Source: Zongyangia hominis (GTDB taxonomy: Bacteria > Bacillota > Clostridia > Oscillospirales > Ruminococcaceae). Taken from it: a stretch of 64,000 nucleotides of DNA. The notes beneath the pieces were generated by a model, which ran no database searches, was not told the DNA's origin, and saw only the letters and a list, made by a program, of their open reading frames with translations. Position numbers and translations under genes: made by a program. Positions 37,245 through 46,000 of the stretch are shown one piece after another. Within the stretch, counting starts at the first letter, position 1. Each line of letters opens with the position of its first letter. The stretch is taken from NCBI RefSeq assembly GCF_014385095.1, contig NZ_JACRTC010000006.1, positions 145,345 through 209,344 of the forward strand. The letters run 5' to 3'.

Positions 37245-38051
37245 ATGTACAAAGTCGCGGACGCCCATACACACATCTATGCTTCCAAAATCGCAGAGGC
37301 CGCCACCGAGGGGATTTTTCACTTCTACGAGTTCCCCTATGAGGAGGTCCCCCGGGCCGGTACGCCGGAGCATCTGTATGAGATTTCCCGCCAGGACCGG
37401 ATTGCCCGTTGCCTAGTGAGCCAAGTGGCCATGAAGCCGGGAATTGTGGACGTGATCAACACCTTTATGATGGAGCAATACCGCCTCCACCCCGATTTTT
37501 ACGTTCCCTTTGCCTCCATCCATCCGGATAGTTCGGAGGTGGACAAGCTGGTACAAAGTTTTGTCGACCAAGGCTTTTTCGGTGTCAAGCTCCATCCGGA
37601 CTACCAAAAATTCCAGTTGGATGATTCCAAAATGGACCGCATTTACGCCGCCTGCGCCGAGGCCGGCCTTCCCATGCTCATTCACTGCGGGGATCGCCGG
37701 TTTGACTATTCAAATCCCGACCGTCTCTGCCGCGTGATGAAGAAGCACCCCGCCCTCAAGGTCATCGGCGCCCATTTCGGTGGGTTCAGCGTCTGGGAGG
37801 ACGCGCTCAAAACCATCGGGGAGCACGAAAACATCGTCTTCGATATTTCCAGCTCCCTGCCCTACATGGACCTGGACCTAGTGCCCCGGTTCTTTGAAAA
37901 GTTCGGCATCCACCGGTTCTTTTTCGGCTCCGATTACCCCCTCATGACCACCAGCCAGGCCATGGAGGACTTCCTGGCCCTGGGGCTCGATGAAAAGACC
38001 AACCAAGCCATCCTCTATGACAATTTCGCGGCCTACTTCGGCCTGGAATAA
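37245..38051 (+). CDS. Amidohydrolase family metal-dependent hydrolase
   Basis: A 268-residue TIM-barrel hydrolase of the amidohydrolase_2 type. The N-terminal DAHTHIYASKI gives the HxH metal pair (residues 8-10). VKLHPDYQKF and MLIHCGDRR carry further His ligands, GAHFGG another, and FFGSDYPLM near the end carries the Asp. Characterised relatives act as decarboxylases or lactone hydrolases; the substrate here is unknown. The start at 37245 is chosen from the family N-terminus and an AAAGG/GGAATGG site. It is transcribed alone and ends at a terminator. Confidence 0.88.
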   Translation: MYKVADAHTHIYASKIAEAATEGIFHFYEFPYEEVPRAGTPEHLYEISRQDRIARCLVSQVAMKPGIVDVINTFMMEQYRLHPDFYVPFASIHPDSSEVDKLVQSFVDQGFFGVKLHPDYQKFQLDDSKMDRIYAACAEAGLPMLIHCGDRRFDYSNPDRLCRVMKKHPALKVIGAHFGGFSVWEDALKTIGEHENIVFDISSSLPYMDLDLVPRFFEKFGIHRFFFGSDYPLMTTSQAMEDFLALGLDEKTNQAILYDNFAAYFGLE

Positions 38052-38060
38052 AACGAAGAA

Positions 38061-38093
38061 AATGCCCCGGAATCCTCCGATTCCGGGGCATTG
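38061..38093 (+). terminator. Terminator of amidohydrolase gene
   Basis: AATGCCCCGGAATC pairs with GATTCCGGGGCATT (38079-38092) over a 4-base loop. The T-run is short. Confidence 0.8.
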
Positions 38094-38308
38094 TTGTCCC
38101 CTGAGGCTTGTTTTGACCGCCCGCCTTGGCAAAAGAGGCCGGATACCCTGAGCGTCTAGGCCCTGCGGCGTTGTCCCTCCTCCTGCAAAAGCAGCCGCAG
38201 TCTGTTTTCACTGACCACCTTCGCCAGCCATAACCCCGATGGGCTGACAGCCGCGCCCCAAGGAGCTCCGTCCCTCGCGCATGGAACGCCTTCGGCCGTT
38301 TTCCTCCC

Positions 38309-38821
38309 TCACTCGCTCCACTTCCGGTAGCCTTCAATGTGGAGGAATCGCAATTTTTTGTAATCGTAGCTCGAGAGCGGATGATTATCCACGTTATAGG
38401 TGTGAGCCGCCACCAGAATGCTGTCCGGCGTGGGGGTTTCCCCCACCTTCACAATGACCGGCGTGTGCTGATAATCCGGCTGATCGATGACGAGCTGGCA
38501 CAGATCCCCCGGTTCCACTCTGTCAATGGTCACCTCGGTGGCAAAGGGGCCCGGCCCCTCGTTTCGTATGAGAAAATTGTAGAGGTAGATGACCCCGGTC
38601 CAGGCGGGGGCACGGTGATTCAGGTCCAGGTAGTACCAGCCGAAGGTTTCGGTAAAATTCATCACCCCGCATCCGGCATAGAGGCACTGGGATGCGTAAT
38701 TGGTGCAGTCCCCGCCAATATTGGTAAAGTTATAGTATCTGGGGTTAAAATCGTAGGCCCATTGGTGGGCATAGCGCACCGCGGCGGCGCGGTCGTAGGG
38801 AAATTCCCGCAGTTGTTTCAT
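38309..38821 (-). CDS. Amidase domain-containing protein (amidase_6 type)
   Basis: A 170-residue protein matching the putative amidase_6 fold. The N-terminal YDRAAAVRYAHQWAYDFNP and GGDCTNYASQCLYAGC (catalytic-type Cys near residue 39) are the hallmark, and the HTPVIVKVGE and AAHTYN stretches provide the later His. Relatives act on cell-wall peptides in Gram-positives. No signal peptide is visible, so a cytoplasmic or spore role is possible. The start at 38821 has AAGGAG seven bases upstream. It lies between the amidohydrolase and a tRNA-Leu, with 250 gene-free bases downstream in which I saw nothing. Confidence 0.83.
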   Translation of the reverse strand: MKQLREFPYDRAAAVRYAHQWAYDFNPRYYNFTNIGGDCTNYASQCLYAGCGVMNFTETFGWYYLDLNHRAPAWTGVIYLYNFLIRNEGPGPFATEVTIDRVEPGDLCQLVIDQPDYQHTPVIVKVGETPTPDSILVAAHTYNVDNHPLSSYDYKKLRFLHIEGYRKWSE

Positions 38822-38923
38822 CACATGGCTCCTTTCATCCGTCACTATTTTATCCTATGCGGCTTGATTCCAGATCATTGATGGGTGCAGGTATTTTTGG
38901 TCGAAAAAATTTGCATTTAGTGC

Positions 38924-38952
38924 TTGACAAATGGAACCCAATTGTATAAAAT
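38924..38952 (+). promoter_or_regulatory. Promoter of tRNA-Leu
   Basis: A consensus TTGACA (38924-38929), a 17-base spacer and TAAAAT (38947-38952), 14 bases before the tRNA. Confidence 0.8.
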
Positions 38953-38966
38953 ATTATTTGTCACTT

Positions 38967-39053
38967 GCGGATATGGCGGAATTGGCAGACGCGCTAGATT
39001 CAGGTTCTAGTGGTAGCAATACTGTGCAGGTTCAAGTCCTGTTATCCGCACCA
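38967..39053 (+). tRNA. tRNA-Leu (anticodon CAG)
   Basis: Acceptor GCGGATA (38967-38973) pairs with TATCCGC (39043-39049). The anticodon arm CTAGA-TTCAGGT-TCTAG gives CAG. A long variable arm, a TTCAAGTC T loop and an encoded CCA (39051-39053) are present. Confidence 0.96.
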
Positions 39054-39057
39054 AGAT

Positions 39058-39096
39058 AAAAAACAGCGCTTCACAAATGTGAAGCGCTGTTTTTTG
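39058..39096 (+). terminator. Terminator of tRNA-Leu
   Basis: ACAGCGCTTCACA pairs with TGTGAAGCGCTGT, with six A before and six T after. Confidence 0.95.
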
Positions 39097-39159
39097 TGCC
39101 CCGTGGCTCTTTTATCAAAACGCGGTATTTCTATCCCAAGGCTCTGGTTTATCTCTCAT

Positions 39160-39207
39160 AAAAAAGCAAGGGCGGGCTATCTTTTTCATAGCCCGCCCTT
39201 GCTTTTT
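39160..39207 (-). terminator. Terminator of the giant GH32 gene
   Basis: AAAAAGCAAGGGCGGGCTAT pairs with its complement at 39188-39207 over a 7-base loop, with T-runs on both strands. It lies about 30 bases after the minus-strand stop. Confidence 0.93.
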
Positions 39208-39236
39208 CTTTTGTTATTTTCCCATCAACAAAGCGT

Positions 39237-40025
39237 TTATTTCTTCCGCTTTCTGGAGAGGAAGACCGCTGTTCCAGCAGCGCCCGCCATGAGCAGCAGC
39301 GCTATCGGCAGCGCCGATGCGTCGCCCGACTGCGGGTTCTCTTTCCCAGTGCCAGGCTTTGCCGTACCTTCCGGCCACTTCCACTCCGAACCATTTCCCC
39401 CCGGGATAGAGGGCTTCGTGGTGATAGGCTTGGTCGTGTCCGCAGGTTTTGCACGGGTGACGACAATCGTATAGATGTTGTCTTTCTCTCCCATGACGAG
39501 CTTCACTTCGATGGTGTTCTCTCCCACATCGAGAGCGATGGCCTCGGAGAAGACGCCGCTTTCCACAGCCTTGCCGTTCACAGTGACTGCCATCTCGCCG
39601 GAGTAGAAGGGTTTGACCTGGATGGAGTCGGTGGCATTGCCGACAGAGGCGGTGTAGGCGTTGACATCCTTGTTAAAGCTGGGCTGGAGCACGCCCTGGC
39701 TGAGTTCCAGGCCGTCCAGGAAGGGAGTCTCGGTGACAGGAGGTTCCTTGTCCTCTCTGGTAACCTTGATGGTGTAAGTCTTCTCGCCCGCGACGACGGT
39801 GATGGTGTTCTCGCCCACATTGAGGCTGATGTCGGTGGAGTATTCACCGGAAGCCACTTCTGTGCCGTTCACGGTGACGGCCGCATCGCCGGTATAGGTG
39901 GGCAGGACCTTGATGGAATCCACAGAGTTTGCCACAGTGGCGGTGTACTCTGTGACTTCAGTGCTAAAGTTGGGAGCCAAGGTACCGGTGGAGAGGGCGA
40001 GGTCGGTGAGAACCGTGGGAACCGG
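39237..40025 (-). repeat. Left arm of long inverted repeat (shared C-terminal module DNA)
   Basis: This segment encodes the last two cadherin-like modules and anchor of the giant protein. It is nearly identical, in the opposite orientation, to 52576-53365. Stretches such as the last 60 codons differ at only a few positions. A third copy starts at 63934. Confidence 0.85.
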
Positions 40026-43000
40026 AGCGGGCGCCTCTCTGGTAACCTTGATGGTGTAGGTCTTCTCGCCCGCGACGACTTCGATCTTGTTCTCGCCCAC
40101 GTCGAGCGCGATGTCGGCGGAGTATTCACCGGAAGCCACTTCCGTGCCATTCACGGTGACAGCCGCGTCGCCGGTATAGGTGGGTTTGAGCTGTACCTTT
40201 TCGGTCTCGTAAGCGACCGTCACGGCGTACTCGGTCACATCGGCGGAGAACTGGGGAACAAGCGCTCCCTCGCTCAGCTCTAGCATCGAAAGCACCGTGG
40301 GCAGTTTGCTGCTCACGTGGATGACCGCGTCAATCTTCGTGATATTGACGTCTCTTGTCCGCAGTCCCGCGTTCATTTCCAGCTGGCCGACCGCAGTATA
40401 GGTTCCCTCCTTGGTGAGGTCCACGGCGGAGAAATCCCAGCCGATGATGGAGGCGGTGACCTTGGAACCATCGGACTTGACAGCGATGACAGCGTCGGGG
40501 AATCCGGCGATGATCTCATTGCGGTCGGTGCCCGGCTTGACAGTGCGCTCCAGCTTCTCAGGCTCCAGCGCCACGGTGGGCAGGGGGGCCTGCACCGTGA
40601 TACTGCCGCGGATTTCGGTGATGCCGCCGGAGGTCAGGCCCTTGGCGGGGTCATCGAGCGTACCGACGATGGGATAGGTGCCCGCCGTATCAAAGTCCAC
40701 GGCGGAAAGATCCCAATAAAGGATTTGAGCGTTGCCGGAGGAGCCATCCTCTCTGGTAAAGGCGACCGATGTCGGGAGCTTTTTGCGCGTCGCCGCTTGG
40801 GTGGCCCCGGTTTCCACGGAAAGCTCGACGGCGTCCGGATGGATGGCGGTAACCGGAGAGGTATTGACCACGGTGACCTTGGCTTTCGCCTTGGTGGTGG
40901 TGCCGTCCACCGCGCCGGTGACGGCATAGTCGCCTTCTTTGGCAAAGTTGATGGAAGCGGTGTCCCAGGTGACGCCAGCCTCCCGCTGCAGCTTGTCGGT
41001 CTGCATCACGGTGACGGCGGCGGGCAGCTTTTGCAGGACGTCGGCGCTTCCCGCCGCTCCATCGCTGGTGCGGGCGGTGTAGACGACCAGGTCCTTGGTC
41101 ACCACCGAGGAGATGTCCGCGTCGGTGGTCACAAAGAGATTGTTATAAAGGGTCACGCTGCGGAAGCAGTTGAGCCCCACGTAGCCGGACAGGTAGGGCC
41201 GGTCGTTATCGGCGGCGTCGTGTATAAGGGCGCCGTTGATATAGGCCTTGAAACGGCCGTTGTCCGCCTCCACCTTAAGATGATAGACCCCGTCGGCGCT
41301 CGCCGGAATGTCGCCCTTCTTCGAGAGGTCCACCACGGGCTTATCAATTTCAAACTTGAAGAGCTTGGAGGAGATCACTCCCTTGGTGCCGGCGTTGGTA
41401 GTGTCGATATTAAAGACATAGGAGCCGGGCTTTTTGCCGTTACTCTCGCTGGCCGAACCGAAGACCAGGCCCGCGCCCGTCCCTTCCAGGACCTGCATCT
41501 CCACTTCGGCGTTGAATTTGGGCCCCACGGTCTGCTTGGCGATATAGAAGGCGTCTCCGGTCATAAAGGTGCCGGTGAGGCCGTCGGTGCCGATGACCCA
41601 GTCGCTGTTGGCCGAGGCGGTGAAGTTTTGCAGGTTGGTTTGGAAGTTGGGATCTGCAATCTCGATGGTGCCCTGGGTCAGAACGTCGCCGCCCCGGGCC
41701 CGTGCCGTGAGGGTCACGGTGCCGGTTTTGAGGGCTTTAAAGACCAGGGTGTGGTCATCCCGACGGAGGACCTCCACCAAATCGCCCTCGCCGGACACGG
41801 TAAAGCCCACGGCCTGAGAGGCCGCCAGGGGGATGACCTTGGCGCCCACGGTCACGGTGTCGCCCACGGTGACTTGGGTGTCGATGGTGTCCAGGTCCAC
41901 CCGCACCGGTTCGGTTTCCACCGCCTGTGCGCGCCAAATGCTGCGCAGCGGGTAGATGGTGATGTCCGCCCGGGCATTGCCGCCGGTCGTAAAGACTTCC
42001 GCGCCGGTGCTGCTCAGGTGGGGGAAAATTTGAGCGGTGCCTGCCACCTCGCCGTCGTTGCCAAAGACCTCCACCGAGGACCAGTCGACAAAGATCCGCA
42101 TCCGGATTTTGCCGTCGGCGGTGCGGCTCATCTTCTGCCGGTAGACCGATGGGAACTTTGCGTTGGGATTCTTGCCCGACTCCCGCCGGTCGATGTTCAG
42201 CTCTCCCTTGGTCAGATCGTACTGGACCAGGGTACCCGCATCCTCGCCGGTGCGCAGCCGGAACCCGACCGCCGTGGTGTCCGCCTCGGGAGTAAACTCA
42301 GCGATGATCTCGTACTGATTTCCGCTAAAGGACTTAAGCGGATTCTTCCCGTCGGGGGTGAGCAGAACGTGGGCAAGCTCGGTGCGTTTGTCCACTTCCC
42401 GGAGGGATTTGTATTCCTCCGCCGGGCGCTGATAGAGCTTGACGCCCTCGCCGGTCTGTTTGAGGAAGAGCTCTTCGTGCAGGGTAAAGCCGCCGTTAAA
42501 GTTTGTGGTCAGCTCCTTGCCGATGTCGAGGCCCCAGCCCCAGTTGCTCATCCAGCTGATCATGATGCGGCGTCCGTCGGGGGTGTTGTCATAGGTCTGC
42601 CCCGCGTAGGAGTCGGGGGCGAAGTTGACCACCGGCTTGACGTCGTTGTCCTCGGGATTGTCGGGGACAAAGTTCCACACGCCGTCCACCTTTTGAAAGT
42701 CGCCGACCATGTAGAAGCGGCCCGCGCGGCTCAAGACCCATTTGGTCCCGCTGCCGCCCTCCACGGGCAGCTCGAAGAGGTCGGGACACTCGGTGACGAT
42801 TTCCTCTCTCGTTCCCTCCGCCTTCCAGTGGATAAGATCGGGGGAGGAGAAGAAGCGCACCGGTCCGCCGGCGACGATCATCATCCACTGTCCGCTCTCC
42901 TCATGCCAGAAGACCTTGGGGTCGCGGAACGCGGCGTTGTTTAAGGGGTCCTGTTCCCGGCCGATGACCGGGTTTTTCTCGTATTTGGTCCAGGTGCGGC

Positions 43001-46000
43001 CCCGGTCGGCGCTGTACGCGATAGCCTGCACCTGCCCCAGCTTCCCGTTGTAGGTGTAGACGGCCACCAGGCCTTCCTCCTTGAGGCTGCCGTTTTCGTC
43101 CCGGTTTCCGCTGAAGAGGCCGGAAGTGTTGTTTTTGTCCACCACGGCGGATCCGGAGTAGATGTCGCCGAAGTCGTCGGGGGCGAGCGCCACCGGCAGC
43201 TCCGTCCAGTTGACTAAGTCGGTGGAGACCGCGTGGCCCCAGTGCATGGGCCCCCGCTTGGAACCGCTGCCCGGGCTGTGCTGATAGAACAGATGATATT
43301 CCCCTTCGTAGTAGACCATGCCGTTGGGGTCGTTAACCCAGTCGCTGGCGGGGGAATAGTGGTACTGCAGGCGGTAATTTTCGGTGTAGGCGATCTCCGG
43401 GTTTTCCTTCCGGGTGATGTTGAGGGTGGTGATGGAGGGAATATCCGTCTTTTCATCCCGCACTTCGATGCGGATGCTGTTGCTGCCCACCGTCAGAGGC
43501 AGGGTCACCTTGTCACCGGACGCGATTGCCTGGCCGTTGACGGTGATATCTCCCGGCAGGGCGGTGACCGGTGTCAGAGCGATGCTCTCAGTCTCGTAGG
43601 GGACCGTGGCGGAATAGGCGGTAATCTCCGGGTCAAAGGCCGGGATAAGCTCCACGCCCTCGACGGCGAGGTCCGTCAGCCGCGCCAAATCCGCCGCGTC
43701 CAGGGGGGTATATTCCACATCCTGGAAGACGATGGTCATGTTGCAGGTGTTGAGTCCAAAGGCGCCGGAAAGGCTCTGGGCGTCGTTGGCCGTCACGGCA
43801 AGCTCCCCGTCGATATAGTAGTAGATCGCCGGGCCGATGGCCTGGACTTTCAAATCGAAGCTCCGCTTATTTTTGTCCGGGTGCATATAGGTGCTCCCCA
43901 GGGCCCGGTCCGAATAGGAGCCGTCGGGATTCTTCGTAAATTTGAGGATGCGCACCCGGGTGCCGTCCCCGGTGAGGCCCACATCCGCCGCGTAGTAGAC
44001 GGATTTGTCCTCGCTTCTCCTGAAGAGGATGGCCGCGCCCGAACCGCCGGATTTCATCTCCATGTGGGCGGTATAGGTGAAGTCGGAGGCAGTGGTGGTG
44101 GCAAAGGTGGGACAGTTGCCGCTGCCCATGCCCCGGTAGCCCTCCTCCATCCGGAGCCAGTCGCCGGTGACGTCGCCGCCCCAGCCCTCCAGGTTGGTCT
44201 TAAAGTTGTCCACCGGCACATAGGTGTCCTCAAAGAGCACGTTCTGATAGAGCCCGATGGCGTTCCAGCTGAGAAGTCCCAGATAGCCGCCCGCGTAGGA
44301 GGGCAGGTCCAGGTCGTGAATGAGCTTGTCGTCCACATATCCCTTGAGATGACCGGACGTTACTTCCAGCCTCAAGTGGTAGCTGTCCTTGCCCGGGGTC
44401 AGGCAGTCGGAAACCTGCTTGTTGATGCCGGGGCCAAAGATCTTGGAGTGTTTGCCGCCGATGACATTGACGGCGTAGGCGTCCTTGGCGGCGGTGTTCA
44501 TGGTGGAGCCGAAGACCAGTGACAGGGCGCCGTCGCCTTGTACAAAGGACACGTCGGCTTCGTAGACAAAGTCGGTGACGGAGGTGCCGCTCATGGCATA
44601 GAAGTTGCCGTTGCCCGCCTTGCCCATCTTGAGCCCGCCGTCCACTTTCTCGAAGACGATGTCGCCCACCGCCTTGAGATTCACGAGATTGGTGTTAAAT
44701 TTCTCGGCCGGGGCCGTTTCCTCATAGAGGACGTTCTGGAAGATGCCCTGGGCCTTCCAGGACATGAGCCCCAAATAGCCGCCGGCGTAGCTGTCGATGG
44801 TCACGTCGTGGATGAGGACGTCATCGATATAAGCCTTGAGATGTTTCGCTTTCATCTCCAGCTTCACGTGATAGCTGTCCTTATTTTTCTCGATGCCGTC
44901 TTTCACCACCTGTTCGGTGACGCCGGTGCCGAAGAGCTTGGAGGCGTTGCCGTCGATGTTGACGGCGATGAAGCCGGAGTTTGTCGTGTTCGACCGGTTG
45001 CCGAACAATAGCGCCAGGGCCCCGGTTCCGTCGGTGCGGGTGAGGTCGGCCTCGTAGACAAAGTCGGTGACGGTGGTGTCGCTCACGGCGTAGAGGTTCC
45101 CCTGGCCCGCGTCGCCAAAGAGAAGGCCCCCGTCCACTTCCTCCATGGGCGCTGTGCCCACGGCCTTGAGGTTTTCCAGGTTCGTCTTAAATTTCTCCAC
45201 CGGCGGGGTGTAGGAATCGTACCAGATGGAGCTCATATCGTAGATTTTTAAGGAATCCAGCGTCACGCTGCCCCCGGTGGCAAAGAGGGACATGCCCGTG
45301 CTGCCATCGTCCGGGAAGAGGAAAGCGCCGATGGCGGCCGCGCCGTCGTTGCCGAAGGTGTCGATGAGGGTGTTGTCCACCAAAATCCGCATCTTGACCC
45401 GGTTGCCGGGCAGCGGCTCCATGGCCACATAGTTTGTCTTGGTGGGGTTGGAGCCCTCGGCGAATTTGCCGGTCTGGCTCTTGTCCATGAAGAAGCGCTT
45501 CTGGGGCACCTGGTAGGAGATGAGTATCCGCTGATCGGAGCCGTCGGCCGCCTTGCCCTCCCGCAGCCGGAAGCCGAACTCGGTGGCGGTGCCCAAGGTG
45601 AAGGTGGCCTCGATTTCATAAGTGGTGCCGGTGAGTCCGGAGAGCAGATTCCCCGTGTCCGGCGTAATCTCCTTGTCCGCCGCTTCAAAGAGAAGGGCTT
45701 CCTTGCGCAGGGAACCCAGCTCCTCCACCGGGAAGGTGGTGTGGCGGTAGGAGCCGTCGTCGTTCTGATAGATTTTGAGCGCATAGGGGATGGACTGGGC
45801 GCCGTTCCAGATCTTGTCCTGGCCCGCCATCTCGCCGCCGATCTGGCCGTCGGTGACGGTGGCGGTGCGGTCCTGCACCCAGCTGACGATGACGCGCCGC
45901 CCCTGGGGGTCGTTATAGTAGGACTGGGTGGCGTAGAGGTCCCGGTTGCCGTTGAGCCGGTCGATCTTGCTGCCGGGTTCGGCCACAAAGTCTAAAAGGC

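Noticed and set aside
38052..38308. Possible small gene between amidohydrolase and amidase_6 gene
   Set aside because: No frame has a ribosome binding site or plausible composition; only the terminator at 38061-38093 is supported.
40317..42944. An open frame of 875 codons on the plus strand, opposite the giant GH32 gene
   Set aside because: The translation is rich in Gly, Val, His and Asp without any domain. It lies entirely opposite clear GH32, LamG-like and Ig-like coding sequence, so it is a by-product of GC-rich codon use.
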